A DNA stretch of 64,000 nucleotides from Paraliobacillus salinarum (GCF_014083865.1 NZ_JACEFA010000005.1:124001-188000), one strand, 5' to 3'; shown: positions 1-9,301, counted from the first letter of the stretch. Made by a program: numbers and translations. The notes: generated from the letters alone by a model not told the origin.

Positions 1-1042
1 AGTTGATTTATTCTCAGATATGGTTTACGTTTTCACACCGAAAGGCGATGTAATTGAGTTGCCCGCCGGGTCTGTTCCTATTGATTTCGCTTATAAAATT
101 CATACAGAAATCGGTAATCAAACGATTGGGGCAAAAATTAACGGTAAAATGGAACCATTAGATTATCAATTGAAAAACGGGGATATCGTCGAAGTAATGA
201 CATCAAAGCATTCCTATGGTCCTTCACGAGATTGGATCAAGATTACGCAAACATCTCAAGCAAAAAATAAAATTAAACAATTTTTCAAAAAGCAACAACG
301 TGATGAAAACGTGGTTAAAGGTAAAGAAGCAATTGAAAAAGAAATTAAACAGCTTGGGTTTGAATCGAAAGAAGCAATGACTAATGAAGACTTGACTCGT
401 GTAGCTAACCGATTTAATTTTGTTAGTATTGACGACATGTTTGCTGCCGTTGGTTATCAAGGGATTACAGCGTCACAAATTGCTACGCGATTAACTGAAA
501 AACTAAGAAAAGAAGAAAAGAATCAAATTTTAGAACGAACGATTGAAGATGCACAAAAACAAACAGTTAAACCTAAATCCACCAAAAAGAAAGATACTGG
601 AGTAAAAGTAGAAGGTATTGATAATCTGTTAGTGCGTTTAGCCAAATGTTGTAATCCCGTTCCTGGTGATGCTATTGTAGGCTATATTACGAAGGGACGC
701 GGTGTATCCGTTCATCGTGAAGATTGCCCAAACATGCAAACAGAACAAGTAGATCATCGTTTACTAAATGTAGAATGGGAAGATACAGGTGCACAGTCGA
801 AGCAATATCATGTTGATCTTGAGATATCAGGATATGATCGACGTGGCTTATTAAATGATGTACTACAAACAGTGAATGAAATGCGTACAAACATAATCGC
901 TGTAAGTGGTAGGTCCGATCGAAATAAAATGGCCGTCGTGAACCTTACGATATTAATCCATAATATTGATCATCTTCGAAAGATAGTTGAACGATTAAAG
1001 CAAATCAAAGACGTATATACAGTAGAAAGAGTGGTTCAGTAG
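1..1042 (+). CDS. relA: (p)ppGpp synthetase/hydrolase RelA/SpoT family, C-terminal part (5' truncated by window edge)
   Basis: This is the regulatory half of the bifunctional stringent-response enzyme that makes and degrades (p)ppGpp. The reading frame is open from base 2, so the N-terminal HD hydrolase and synthetase domains lie upstream of the window. From the Met at position 20 the protein shows a TGS domain (about residues 1-62, with VFTPKGDVIELPAGSVPIDFAY), a helical region, a conserved-cysteine segment (AKCCNPVPGD, residues 208-217, and DCPNM near 235) and an ACT domain (about 264-340). These domains sense the ribosome and adjust the catalytic domains in known family members. dtd follows after 20 bp, as in B. 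subtilis. Confidence 0.97.
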   Translation, partial: VDLFSDMVYVFTPKGDVIELPAGSVPIDFAYKIHTEIGNQTIGAKINGKMEPLDYQLKNGDIVEVMTSKHSYGPSRDWIKITQTSQAKNKIKQFFKKQQRDENVVKGKEAIEKEIKQLGFESKEAMTNEDLTRVANRFNFVSIDDMFAAVGYQGITASQIATRLTEKLRKEEKNQILERTIEDAQKQTVKPKSTKKKDTGVKVEGIDNLLVRLAKCCNPVPGDAIVGYITKGRGVSVHREDCPNMQTEQVDHRLLNVEWEDTGAQSKQYHVDLEISGYDRRGLLNDVLQTVNEMRTNIIAVSGRSDRNKMAVVNLTILIHNIDHLRKIVERLKQIKDVYTVERVVQ

Positions 1043-1062
1043 TATAAAGGGGTTTTTAATAA

Positions 1063-1509
1063 ATGAAAGCAGTTATTCAACGTGTATCACATGCTAGTGT
1101 ACGTGTAGACCAAGAAACAGTTGGGAAAATAGATGAAGGTATCTTAGTGCTATTAGGTGTAGCTGACGATGATACTGAGGCTGATGCAGATTATTTAGTA
1201 AATAAAGTTGTTCATTTAAGAATTTTTGAAGATGAAAATGAAAAAATGAATTTATCCTTACTTGATAAAAAGGGAGGGCTATTGTCTGTATCCCAATTTA
1301 CACTGTACGGAGATACTCGCAAAGGGAGACGCCCTAACTTCATGCGTGCCGCACGCCCGGGGATTGCACAACAACACTATCAATACTTTAACGAACAAGT
1401 TAAGCAAGCAGGAATAACTGTAGAGACAGGTGTTTTTGGAGCGATGATGGAAGTGGATAGTGTGAATGACGGTCCAGTTACTTTAATTATCGATAGTAAA
1501 GAAAAATAG
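1063..1509 (+). CDS. dtd: D-aminoacyl-tRNA deacylase
   Basis: The 148-residue product has the full length of the DTD family, which hydrolyses D-aminoacyl-tRNAs (and Gly-tRNA-Ala) and so keeps D-amino acids out of translation. The two signature motifs are visible: SQFTLYGD (residues 77-84) and NDGPVT (135-140), whose Gly-Pro forms the cross-subunit cis-proline site. It starts with ATG behind an AAAGGGG ribosome site and is probably cotranscribed with relA. A strong terminator hairpin begins within its last codons. Confidence 0.97.
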   Translation: MKAVIQRVSHASVRVDQETVGKIDEGILVLLGVADDDTEADADYLVNKVVHLRIFEDENEKMNLSLLDKKGGLLSVSQFTLYGDTRKGRRPNFMRAARPGIAQQHYQYFNEQVKQAGITVETGVFGAMMEVDSVNDGPVTLIIDSKEK

Positions 1510-1545
1510 TTAGTGGGCGTATGATCCCCTCTAACTATTTTTTTA
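1505..1545. terminator. Intrinsic terminator between convergent dtd and amidase genes
   Basis: A 9-bp perfect stem (AATAGTTAG with CTAACTATT) encloses a further GGG/CCC pairing and is followed by seven T residues. It overlaps the dtd stop codon. Its A-rich left flank lets it also work for the minus-strand amidase. Confidence 0.85.
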
Positions 1546-1557
1546 TTTTATCCATGA

Positions 1558-2469
1558 TCAATTTGAACTGTGGAAAAAATATCGCTGCAATCCTGCTATA
1601 ATTCCTCTACTAAGTTTTTGTTGGTAAGTATTCGTTTGTATTCGTTCTTCTTCAGACGCATTGGAGATGAAACCGAGTTCTAATAATAGCGAAGGAGTAT
1701 GATTTGTACGTAATACTTGAAAATCACCAAATTGTGCAGCTCGGTCATCACTTCCTGTCGATTCAATCAAACCTTCATGAACATATGTTGCTAATAATTT
1801 GTCTTTATCATCATAATAATATGTTCCAATACCATTTGCACTAGGATATTGTGGTGTACTATTGTAATGAATACTCAGAAATACATCTGCTTCTTTAAAA
1901 TTCGCATAACTTGATCTAGGTGTTAGTGAAATAAACCGATCATCAGATCTAGTCAAATGGACAATTGCCCCTAGCTGTTCTAAATAGTTCTTTATATTGT
2001 GTGCAGTTTCAAGTGTATAATCCTTCTCGTATAAATCACTTCTACCTGTTGCCCCAATATCTCTACCACCATGGCCAGCATCTATCACAATTACTTTTTG
2101 TTTTAAATTTGTTGTGAGAATTTCACTTTCAGCCTTATCTGTTAAGACAATTTCTTCGCTTTCAGAAGTGTTTTTTTCGTTTTGTTCTGAATTTTGATTA
2201 TTTCGTTTTTCTATTTCTATAAACTCTTTTGCAACCCAACCTGTTCCATTAGAATATTCTATTTCAATCCACTCTTGTTTCTCGTCTATGTATGTGTAAG
2301 TTTCACCCTCATTTACCTCACCAATTACCTCATAGTCTAATCCAGGACCATTCCTAACACGTAAATCATTTGCTTTTATATTTACGTTTGCTGCATAGAC
2401 AATGTTAGAAAAGGACACAATAAAAATAGTAAAGACGAGGAACCATATCCACTTGATCGGTTGTTTCAT
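1558..2469 (-). CDS. N-acetylmuramoyl-L-alanine amidase with SH3b domain, secreted
   Basis: This is a cell-wall hydrolase that cleaves the amide bond between MurNAc and L-Ala in peptidoglycan. It has an N-terminal signal peptide (hydrophobic residues 8-26, likely cleaved near VYA-A), a bacterial SH3 domain (about 30-87), a Gln/Asn/Glu-rich linker (88-120) and an Amidase_3 catalytic domain. Candidate zinc ligands are His133 in DAGHGG, Glu148 and His201 in SIHYN; the catalytic Glu is Glu265 in LLELGF. The start is ATG with GGAGGAAT upstream. It occupies the position of B. subtilis yrvJ, between dtd and hisS, and is transcribed against both neighbours. Confidence 0.93.
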   Translation of the reverse strand: MKQPIKWIWFLVFTIFIVSFSNIVYAANVNIKANDLRVRNGPGLDYEVIGEVNEGETYTYIDEKQEWIEIEYSNGTGWVAKEFIEIEKRNNQNSEQNEKNTSESEEIVLTDKAESEILTTNLKQKVIVIDAGHGGRDIGATGRSDLYEKDYTLETAHNIKNYLEQLGAIVHLTRSDDRFISLTPRSSYANFKEADVFLSIHYNSTPQYPSANGIGTYYYDDKDKLLATYVHEGLIESTGSDDRAAQFGDFQVLRTNHTPSLLLELGFISNASEEERIQTNTYQQKLSRGIIAGLQRYFFHSSN

Positions 2470-2573
2470 TTGTTATTCCTCCAGTTAAAATGTAAATATT
2501 TCTCTTCTAATCATAATAATCAACTAATTATAAGTCAAAAAAATATAAAATTAAAGGATGATAAGGTGATCAC

Positions 2574-2747
2574 ATGCGTAAATCAAACAAAATGAATATT
2601 TCTCAACAACATGACTCTGTTTTTGGAATTGATTTTCATCAATTTCTAACGTTAGAAGCAGATCGGAACAATTTAGAAATAGCAGAAGAATTAGGGATCT
2701 CATTGAAAGATGTTCACAAACTAAAAGAAAAGCTAAAACAATCTTGA
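2574..2747 (+). CDS. Small HTH-like protein of unknown function, YrzK-like position
   Basis: A 57-residue ORF begins with ATG behind AAGGTGAT and ends in TGA. Its second half (LEIAEELGISLKDVHKLKEKL, split here as LEIAEELGIS then LKDVHKLKEKL) resembles the helix-turn-helix of sigma region 4-type or other regulators, with a basic C-terminus. B. subtilis has a similarly sized uncharacterised gene, yrzK, at this locus, so I suspect orthology but cannot prove it. The -35 box of the hisS leader promoter overlaps its stop codon. Its function is not known to me. Confidence 0.7.
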   Translation: MRKSNKMNISQQHDSVFGIDFHQFLTLEADRNNLEIAEELGISLKDVHKLKEKLKQS

Positions 2748-2772
2748 CAATTCAGGAACCAAACAGTATTAT
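2744..2772 (+). promoter_or_regulatory. Sigma-A promoter for hisS-aspS leader
   Basis: TTGACA is followed by a 17-nt spacer and TATTAT, close to the vegetative consensus. It lies about 35 nt before the start of the T-box leader and overlaps the end of the preceding small ORF. Confidence 0.75.
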
Positions 2773-2808
2773 TATAAACAATTCTAATTTCTTATTTAAC
2801 CAAAACCA

Positions 2809-3052
2809 ATGAGGGAAATAGTAATTTAGATAGGTGAGGAAAGAGAGAGAAACCCATCGGCTGAAAGGTTTCTTGCTTAACGTCTAAATGAAGGACATTC
2901 CGTAGGTGTTGTATTGAAAAGTAGATTGAGTAAATACAACCGTAATAACAGGCGTTAACTGTTAAAGTGGGAATACGGCTAATAAATGTATTTCAACTAG
3001 GGTGGCAACACGGGTTAGCTCTCGTCCCTTTTTTAGGGACGGGAGTTTATTT
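2809..3052 (+). promoter_or_regulatory. T-box riboswitch (Asp-type specifier) controlling hisS-aspS
   Basis: This leader has the T-box plan: an AGAGA-containing Stem I, a specifier loop, the conserved T-box AGGGTGGCAACACG (2998-3011... read from AGGG) and an overlapping terminator with a 10-bp stem (3019-3028 with 3036-3045) followed by a T-rich run. Uncharged tRNA should favour the antiterminator and allow transcription of hisS and aspS. The likely specifier is GAC (2894-2896), which codes Asp and is followed by A; the T-box bulge reads TGGC, which pairs with a tRNA ending GCCA (discriminator G73, as in tRNA-Asp). A His codon CAT overlaps the specifier at 2896-2898. The amino-acid assignment is inference from these bases. 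Confidence 0.9.
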
Positions 3053-3126
3053 ATGTTTATTTGAATTGGCAGAAAAATCTAATTTTTTTATGATAGATTG
3101 TTTTTTAATGAAGGAGGAACTATAAA

Positions 3127-4407
3127 TTGATTAATTTACCGCGTGGAACACAAGACTTGTTACCGGAACAAACACAGAAATGGCAGTATGTTGAAGAGCA
3201 GTTTAAAGCACTATGCCATACATATAACTATAAAGAAATTCGGACACCAATTTTTGAGCATACAGAGTTATTTCAAAGAGGTGTCGGGGATACAACAGAC
3301 ATTGTACAAAAAGAAATGTACACCTTTAAGGACCGAGGGGATCGAAGCTTGACTCTTCGTCCAGAAGGAACTGCATCTGTAGTAAGAGCTTTTGTTCAAC
3401 ACAAAATGTTTGGCAATCCAACCCAACCAACCAAACTGTTTTATATTGGGCCAATGTTTAGATATGAACGTCCACAGCAAGGAAGAATGAGACAGTTTGT
3501 TCAGTTTGGAGTAGAAGCGCTAGGAAGTGCGGATCCAGCAATAGATGCTGAAGTAATGGCTTTAGCGATGAATTTATATCAGACATTGGGGCTTAAATCG
3601 TTGAAGCTAGTTGTAAACAGTCTAGGTGATAATGAAAGTAGAGCAAATCATAGAGAAGCATTAGTTAATCACTTCGAGCCTCATGCACATGAATTATGTA
3701 GTGATTGTCAACTTCGCTTACAAAAAAATCCGCTACGTATATTGGATTGTAAAAAAGACAAGGATCACCCAAGTATGAAGACCGCACCATCTATTTTAGA
3801 CCACTTAAACAACTACTCAAAAACATACTTTGAGCAAGTAAAAGCTTATTTGGACCAAATGGGGATTGAGTATGTAGTAGATCAAAACTTGGTTCGAGGT
3901 TTGGATTATTACAACCATACAGCTTTTGAAATTATGAGTAATGCAGAAGGTTTTGGTTCGATTACCACACTATCTGGTGGTGGACGCTTTAATGGATTAG
4001 TAGAAGACTTAGGTGGACCTGAAACACCAGGAATTGGTTTTGCTTTGAGTGTTGAACGTTTATTGATGGCATTGGAAGCAGAATCTGTTATATTACCTAT
4101 TGATGAAGCGTTGGATTGTTATTTTGTTGCCTTGGGTGAAAAAGCCGAGAAAAAAGCGGTTGAACTAGTATATACGCTAAGAAATGCTGGTATTCAAGTG
4201 GACAAGGATTATCAAGGGAAAAAATTCAAAGCGCAGTTTAAAGCTGCTGACAGATTAAAAGCCAAGTATGTCGTGATATTAGGGGACGAGGAATTGGAAA
4301 ATAATGTGGTGAATGTGAAAGAAATGTCCACTGGAAAACAAGAACAAGTAAAAATAGATGAAATTGATTCTACATTGAAGCGTTTCGTTCAAGGAGGTAT
4401 TAGTTAA
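3127..4407 (+). CDS. hisS: Histidyl-tRNA synthetase
   Basis: This class II aminoacyl-tRNA synthetase charges tRNA-His. Its 426 residues match the family length. Motif 2 is visible around residues 105-130 ([14 protein letters not shown], then RQFVQFGVE), and the histidine-specific motif [14 protein letters not shown] lies at 255-268. The C-terminal anticodon-binding domain follows from about residue 330. The start is TTG, chosen because AAGGAGG lies 9 nt upstream and the protein begins INLPRGTQD as expected. It is the first gene of a T-box-controlled operon, with its stop codon directly abutting the aspS ATG. Confidence 0.98.
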   Translation: MINLPRGTQDLLPEQTQKWQYVEEQFKALCHTYNYKEIRTPIFEHTELFQRGVGDTTDIVQKEMYTFKDRGDRSLTLRPEGTASVVRAFVQHKMFGNPTQPTKLFYIGPMFRYERPQQGRMRQFVQFGVEALGSADPAIDAEVMALAMNLYQTLGLKSLKLVVNSLGDNESRANHREALVNHFEPHAHELCSDCQLRLQKNPLRILDCKKDKDHPSMKTAPSILDHLNNYSKTYFEQVKAYLDQMGIEYVVDQNLVRGLDYYNHTAFEIMSNAEGFGSITTLSGGGRFNGLVEDLGGPETPGIGFALSVERLLMALEAESVILPIDEALDCYFVALGEKAEKKAVELVYTLRNAGIQVDKDYQGKKFKAQFKAADRLKAKYVVILGDEELENNVVNVKEMSTGKQEQVKIDEIDSTLKRFVQGGIS

Positions 4408-6192
4408 ATGCAGCAAACAAGACAATTAGCTGGTGAAATTAGAAAATCTGATGTTGGTAAAAAAATATGTTTAAAAGGATGGGTGCAGAAAAGACGTGAT
4501 TTGGGTGGATTGATTTTCATTGATTTACGTGATCGTTCTGGCATTGTACAGATTGTTTTTAATCCGACATTTTCAGAGTCTGCTTTAACAATTGCTGAAT
4601 CCGTAAGAAGTGAATATGTGATTGAAGTAAATGGAGAAGTGGTGGAACGTAGTGTAGATACAGTGAATGATAAAATGACTACAGGACAGGTTGAGGTAGT
4701 GGTATCTGAAATTACAGTTTTAAATGAAGCGAAGAATCCACCTTTCTCTATTTATGAGGACAAAGATATCGCAGAGGAATTACGCTTGAAATATAGATAT
4801 TTAGATTTACGAAGACAATCTATGCAACAAACATTCCTTTTAAGACATCAAATGACACAAGTGATTCGTCAATTTTTAAATGAGGAAGCATACTTAGAGA
4901 TGGAAACACCGATGTTAACCAAAAGTACACCAGAAGGGGCGCGTGATTATTTAGTTCCTAGTCGTGTTCATCCGGGACACTTCTACGCATTACCACAGTC
5001 ACCGCAATTATTTAAGCAGTTGATCATGGTAGGTGGATTTGAAAGATATTATCAATTCGCACGTTGTTTCCGTGATGAAGACTTACGCGCTGATCGTCAG
5101 CCAGAGTTTACACAGGTTGATATCGAAACATCCTTCATGTCGAGTGATGAGATAATGGCAATGACAGAGCGAATGATGAAAAAGATGATGCTCGAGGTGA
5201 AAAACACAGAGATTACATTACCATTCCCACGATTGAGTTATGATGAAGCGATGGCTCGCTATGGTTCTGATAAACCAGATACAAGGTTTGATATGGAGCT
5301 CATCGATGTATCAGGTGTAGTGAAAGATTCAGGATTTAAGGTATTTAACAGTACAGTACATTCAGGTGGAAAAGTAAATGCGATTAATGTTAAAGGACAT
5401 GCATCCTCTTATTCACGTAAAGATATAGATAAATTAACTGAGTTTGTAAATGTTTATGGTGCAAAAGGGTTAGCTTGGTTAAAAGTAGAAAGTGAAGGAT
5501 TAAAAGGACCAATTGCTAAATTCTTCTCAGAAGAAGAGCAATTATCAATTATTAAAACATTACAGGCAGAAGAAAACGACTTATTACTATTCGTTGCTGA
5601 TAAACAATCTGTCGTGTATGATAGCTTAGGCGCATTACGATTGAAGTTAGGTAAAGAATTAAATCTAATTGACGAAAACCAGTTTAATTTCTTATGGGTT
5701 ACAGATTGGCCATTGCTTGAATATGATGAAGATGCAGGAAGATATTTCGCAGCACACCATCCATTCACAATGCCTGCCAATGAAGATTTAGAGAAGCTTA
5801 GTACAAATCCTGAACAAGTGAAAGCACAAGCATATGATTTAGTTTTAAATGGCTTTGAGCTCGGTGGAGGTTCATTGAGAATTCACAAAAAAGAGATTCA
5901 GGACAAAATGTTTGAAGTATTAGGATTTTCAAAAGAGGAAGCGGATCAGCAGTTCTCATTCTTACTAGAAGCTTTACAATATGGTACACCACCTCATGGA
6001 GGTATTGCACTTGGTTTTGACCGTTTAGTCATGTTATTAGCAGGAAAATCTAACTTGCGTGATACCATTCTGTTTCCAAAAACAGCTTCAGCAACGGATC
6101 CATTAACAGAAGCTCCGGGTAATGTAAGTGTTGAACAATTGAATGAATTAAGCCTTTCTGTACAGTATAAAAATACAGAAGACGAAGAATAG
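4408..6192 (+). CDS. aspS: Aspartyl-tRNA synthetase
   Basis: This class II synthetase of 594 residues charges tRNA-Asp and has the bacterial AspRS layout: an OB-fold anticodon domain (about 1-105), the catalytic core with motif 2 ([19 protein letters not shown], 218-236), a bacterial GAD insertion (roughly 300-420) and motif 3 ([15 protein letters not shown], about 532-546). A Leu in the anticodon loop RRDLGG (29-34) resembles discriminating enzymes; that reading is inference. The gene starts with ATG directly after the hisS stop, using AAGGAGG inside hisS, so both respond to the same T-box. Confidence 0.98.
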   Translation: MQQTRQLAGEIRKSDVGKKICLKGWVQKRRDLGGLIFIDLRDRSGIVQIVFNPTFSESALTIAESVRSEYVIEVNGEVVERSVDTVNDKMTTGQVEVVVSEITVLNEAKNPPFSIYEDKDIAEELRLKYRYLDLRRQSMQQTFLLRHQMTQVIRQFLNEEAYLEMETPMLTKSTPEGARDYLVPSRVHPGHFYALPQSPQLFKQLIMVGGFERYYQFARCFRDEDLRADRQPEFTQVDIETSFMSSDEIMAMTERMMKKMMLEVKNTEITLPFPRLSYDEAMARYGSDKPDTRFDMELIDVSGVVKDSGFKVFNSTVHSGGKVNAINVKGHASSYSRKDIDKLTEFVNVYGAKGLAWLKVESEGLKGPIAKFFSEEEQLSIIKTLQAEENDLLLFVADKQSVVYDSLGALRLKLGKELNLIDENQFNFLWVTDWPLLEYDEDAGRYFAAHHPFTMPANEDLEKLSTNPEQVKAQAYDLVLNGFELGGGSLRIHKKEIQDKMFEVLGFSKEEADQQFSFLLEALQYGTPPHGGIALGFDRLVMLLAGKSNLRDTILFPKTASATDPLTEAPGNVSVEQLNELSLSVQYKNTEDEE

Positions 6193-6210
6193 AAACGCTT
6201 ACAATTTAAC

Positions 6211-6239
6211 TTGAATTTAATTTATTTTTATGCTAAGAT
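6211..6239 (+). promoter_or_regulatory. Promoter for 6S RNA
   Basis: TTGAAT and TAAGAT are separated by 17 nt, and a TG one base before the -10 makes it an extended -10 promoter. It sits just after aspS and directly before the 6S RNA sequence. Confidence 0.65.
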
Positions 6240-6246
6240 ACAAATA

Positions 6247-6455
6247 TAAGTTAATACAAAGTAATGCACATTCCTGATGTGTTCGTTGAATTATTAATGT
6301 TTTGACCGAACATTTATAATATTGGGAGCTTGACGTTTTTATGTTGCGTACACGCCTATTGTTGGACGTATAATGCATAAAACAAAGCACCCACCTGCGA
6401 AGAGCGGGCCAAAACTTTTAAGTAAGACGGCACGATCGGGATTGCATTACTATAC
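6247..6455 (+). ncRNA. ssrS: 6S RNA (SsrS, BsrA-like)
   Basis: 6S RNA binds the sigma-A RNA polymerase holoenzyme and mimics an open promoter. The ends pair through AGTAATGCA (6260-6268) and TGCATTACT (6443-6451), forming the closing stem. Internal sequences resemble the B. subtilis 6S-1 RNA, such as CCTGATGTG near the 5' side, GCACCCACCTGCGA at about 6388-6401 and GACGGCACG near 6427. The location after aspS matches B. subtilis bsrA. The exact 5' end is estimated from the promoter. A terminator follows directly. Confidence 0.88.
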
Positions 6456-6458
6456 ATA

Positions 6459-6490
6459 AAAAAACGTACCCTTTAAGGTACGTTTTTTGT
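6459..6490. terminator. Bidirectional terminator after 6S RNA
   Basis: AAAAAACGTACC and GGTACGTTTTTT form a 12-bp stem including the A/T tails, with a 6-nt loop. It can end the 6S transcript on the plus strand and the rsfA transcript on the minus strand. Confidence 0.88.
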
Positions 6491-6544
6491 CTGTTTAAAA
6501 TTTATTTATTAGAGAGCCATTAAAGAGTGGAGGTTCAATTTTTG

Positions 6545-7216
6545 TTATCTAGCTACTTGTTCAAGGTTTCCGTTCTTCTCCATACGAAATTTAGGGATAG
6601 TAGCATCCTCTTGATCTTGAAATACAACCATTTTTCGAGCTCTGTCCATAATTTGTAGGAAAGCTTGATAATCTGTTTGTACCGTTTCTAATTGTTTTTC
6701 CAAATGCTTTATCTCTTTTTGTAACTTCTCGTTTTCATTGTGTAAATGATCACGTTCTTGCTCTGCTTTTTGTAGACTGTTTCTAGAAAGCATTGAATCT
6801 TGCATTTCTTTTTGGAGCGTTTTTAAATATTGAATAACTTGATTTAAGTTCAATTCTTGTGCTTCGTTGGATATTTCGTTTGATACGTGAGAATGAGCAC
6901 TAAATGTCTTTTCATTTTCTTGCTCTAACAAACCATTATCTAAATGAAAGGAACGATTTAATTGATTCTGCTGTTTAGCAATACTTCTTTTCTTCTCTTT
7001 TCGCTGTCTTTTTGCAATAGAGACTGCTTGTTCATAACGTTGTCTAATTTCGGCATTCCAACGAAAACCACAAGCTGCTGAAGTTCGATTTAATTTATCA
7101 CCAACCTCTTCAAACGCGTTTAACTGTGTACTGCCTTCACGTATATGCCTGAGTACTGTTTCAGCAAGTAATAGATCATCCTCGTGTGACCAGGCGTCTT
7201 GTCTTACCTTTGCCAA
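6545..7216 (-). CDS. rsfA: RsfA-family prespore transcription regulator (SANT/Myb-like)
   Basis: The N-terminal domain (about residues 8-65) reads WSHEDDLLLAETVLRHIREG, then FEEVGDKLNRTSAACGFRWN, the Myb/SANT-like DNA-binding signature of RsfA/YlbO proteins, which adjust sigma-F or sigma-G gene expression in the forespore. A basic stretch follows, then a long Glu/Gln-rich coiled coil (about 125-195). I chose TTG at 7216 as the start because AAGGAG lies 8 nt upstream; the GTG three codons earlier is too close to that site. B. subtilis has this family elsewhere, so the placement next to rarA is noteworthy. Family membership is firm; one-to-one orthology with rsfA is inferred. Confidence 0.85.
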   Translation of the reverse strand: MAKVRQDAWSHEDDLLLAETVLRHIREGSTQLNAFEEVGDKLNRTSAACGFRWNAEIRQRYEQAVSIAKRQRKEKKRSIAKQQNQLNRSFHLDNGLLEQENEKTFSAHSHVSNEISNEAQELNLNQVIQYLKTLQKEMQDSMLSRNSLQKAEQERDHLHNENEKLQKEIKHLEKQLETVQTDYQAFLQIMDRARKMVVFQDQEDATIPKFRMEKNGNLEQVAR

Positions 7217-7334
7217 TTGTTTCACTCCTTAACTCTTTTCTATCTAGTAACTTCTAATATAAAGCTAGTTACTGGACTAGAACTTATATTGTTTTTTACT
7301 AGTATGTTCAGAAATGATTGGCAATATACAAAAC

Positions 7335-8597
7335 TTAATTTAAATTGTCATAGATTTGTTTAAAAGCACGTTCTACCTTACTTGTTTCTTTTGGTTGATA
7401 GTACTTCTTATTTTTAAGATTATCAGGTAAGTATTGTTGTTTCACCCAACCACTTTCAAATTGATGAGGATATTGGTAATCAACTCCTCTTCCTAATTGC
7501 TTAGCTCCTTGATAGTGCGCGTCTTTAAGGTGTGCTGGGATGTCCCCGAAATCTCCTTGACGTATATCAGATAAGGCTTGATCGAGTGCTGTGTAAGCTG
7601 AATTAGATTTTGGTGATAAACACAGTTCTACAATTGCGACAGATAAAGGAATGCGCGCTTCTGGGAATCCTAAACGTTCGGCTGCCTCCACTGCTGCTAG
7701 GGCTCGAGGTCCTGCTTGTGGATTTGCAATACCGATATCTTCATAAGCACAAACAACCAGTCTACGAGCGATACTTTCTAAGTCTCCGGCTTCAATCAAT
7801 CTACTTAAATAGTGAAGTGCAGCATTGACATCACTACCACGGATTGATTTTTGGAATGCTGATAGTACATCATAGTGAGCATCACCATTTTTATCGTGTG
7901 AAAAACTCTTCTTTTGCATGCATGCTTCGGCTACTTCAAGTGTAATCTGAATAATTCCCTGTTCATCTTTGGGAGTGGAATATGCAGCGAGCTCAAGACC
8001 ATTTAGAGCAGCGCGCAAATCTCCATTAGCAGCATGAGCGAAATGGGAATAAGCATTAGCGGTAATATTTAACAAAATGTTACCTAATCCATTCTCTTTA
8101 TCCATTGCAGCTCGTTCTATTGCCACTTTTACATCGCTTGGTTGAAGTCTTTCTAATTCGAATAAATGTACACGACTTCTTATCGCAGGGTTGATTGAAT
8201 GAAATGGATTGCTTGTTGTACATCCAATTAAAGTAATTAAATTGCTTTCTACATGTGGTAATAAAAAGTCTTGTTTTGCTTTGTCTAATCGATGAACTTC
8301 ATCTAATACGACGACAAGCTGTCCAAACATTTTTGCTTCTTCTACAACTATTTCCATGTCCTTCTTTTTATCTACCACCGCATTTAATAATTTATATTTT
8401 ATGTTTAGACTTTTGGCAAGGGCTATTGCCATTGATGTTTTACCTGTTCCTGGTGGTCCGAATAAAATCATAGAAGACAACCGATTTGCCTCGATCATTC
8501 TTCTAATCATTTTACCTTCATTTACAAGATGGTGTTGACCAATAATATCGTTAATATGAGCAGGCCTCATTCGATAAGCTAAAGGGTTGTTTACCAC
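7335..8597 (-). CDS. rarA: Replication-associated recombination protein A (AAA+ ATPase, RarA/MgsA)
   Basis: This AAA+ ATPase of the clamp-loader family acts at stalled replication forks and interacts with SSB. Visible motifs are Walker A LFGPPGTGKTS (about residues 45-55), Walker B VVVLDEVHRLDK (near 94-105), sensor 1 LIGCTTSNP and an arginine-finger region IRSRV. The C-terminal tetramerisation domain contains CAYEDIGIANPQA. The start is GTG at 8597 because AAGGAG lies 10 nt upstream and the protein then begins MVNNPLAYRMRP; an upstream ATG at 8624 lacks a ribosome site. About 118 bp separate it from the rsfA-like gene on the same strand. Confidence 0.96.
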   Translation of the reverse strand: MVNNPLAYRMRPAHINDIIGQHHLVNEGKMIRRMIEANRLSSMILFGPPGTGKTSMAIALAKSLNIKYKLLNAVVDKKKDMEIVVEEAKMFGQLVVVLDEVHRLDKAKQDFLLPHVESNLITLIGCTTSNPFHSINPAIRSRVHLFELERLQPSDVKVAIERAAMDKENGLGNILLNITANAYSHFAHAANGDLRAALNGLELAAYSTPKDEQGIIQITLEVAEACMQKKSFSHDKNGDAHYDVLSAFQKSIRGSDVNAALHYLSRLIEAGDLESIARRLVVCAYEDIGIANPQAGPRALAAVEAAERLGFPEARIPLSVAIVELCLSPKSNSAYTALDQALSDIRQGDFGDIPAHLKDAHYQGAKQLGRGVDYQYPHQFESGWVKQQYLPDNLKNKKYYQPKETSKVERAFKQIYDNLN

Positions 8598-8739
8598 GAT
8601 ATATGCACTCCTTCGATCTATCATTGACTTGACTTATAATTGATAAATAGCTAAAATATAAATTTGTTTTTAAGCATTCTATTTAGTTATTTTCTCTAGC
8701 GTACTGATAACCTTTTGAAAATGCAAGAATAATACGATT

Positions 8740-8750
8740 CATGCTATAAT
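8740..8750 (+). promoter_or_regulatory. Extended -10 element upstream of cymR
   Basis: TGCTATAAT forms an extended -10 about 120 nt before the cymR start. No good -35 lies at 17 nt, so this is a weaker call. The intervening leader is AT-rich and holds no ORF. Confidence 0.45.
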
Positions 8751-8872
8751 AAAAGATAGTGTATTTCATACTATTTTAAACGGTTATCATATATTGCTTG
8801 TTTTGAAAAAACGATATTTAAATAAATAGTATTAAACGATTTTTAACAGGAAAGTGTTAATAGAGGAGTGTT

Positions 8873-9301
8873 ATGGTGAAAATATCTACAAAGGGTCGTT
8901 ATGGACTAACTATTATGATCGAATTAGCCAAACGTGTTGGAGAAGGGCCTATTTCCTTAAAAACAATCGCTAATGAAAAAGAGCTATCTGAACATTATTT
9001 AGAACAATTAGTACCTCCTTTGCGAAATGCTTGTTTAGTGAAGAGTGTTCGCGGGGCGTATGGTGGCTATATGTTAGCTAAAGATGCTAAAGATATTACT
9101 GCTGGAGATATCATCAGAATCTTAGAAGGACCAATTACACCTGTAGAGGGAATTGAAGATGAAGAGCCTGCAAAGCAAGCGTTATGGATAAGAGTACGTG
9201 ATGCAGTGAAAAATGTATTAGATACGACGACATTGGATGATTTGTCTAAGTTTGATGAAGAAGATCAACAAGGTCAAGATCCGTACATGTTCTATATTTA
9301 A
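8873..9301 (+). CDS. cymR: Rrf2-family transcriptional repressor CymR
   Basis: CymR represses cysteine and sulfur-uptake genes and works with cysteine synthase CysK in Bacillus. The 142-residue protein has the Rrf2 winged helix (MVKISTKGRYGLTIMIELAK at the N-terminus, LSEHYLEQLVPPLRNACLVK at about 43-62, then SVRGAYGGYML) and lacks the three-Cys cluster of IscR, as CymR does. The C-terminus ends DPYMFYI as in B. subtilis CymR. The start is ATG behind GAGGAG. It heads a cluster with cysteine desulfurase and mnmA, linking sulfur supply to its use in tRNA thiolation. Confidence 0.95.
   Translation: MVKISTKGRYGLTIMIELAKRVGEGPISLKTIANEKELSEHYLEQLVPPLRNACLVKSVRGAYGGYMLAKDAKDITAGDIIRILEGPITPVEGIEDEEPAKQALWIRVRDAVKNVLDTTTLDDLSKFDEEDQQGQDPYMFYI

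Noticed and set aside
2896-2898. His codon CAT as the T-box specifier for hisS
   Set aside because: The TGGC bulge suits tRNA-Asp (G73) rather than tRNA-His (C73), and GAC is in the expected position followed by A; kept only as an overlapping possibility.
5454-5780. 108-codon minus-strand ORF opposite aspS
   Set aside because: Shadow of the conserved AspRS coding frame; no ribosome site.
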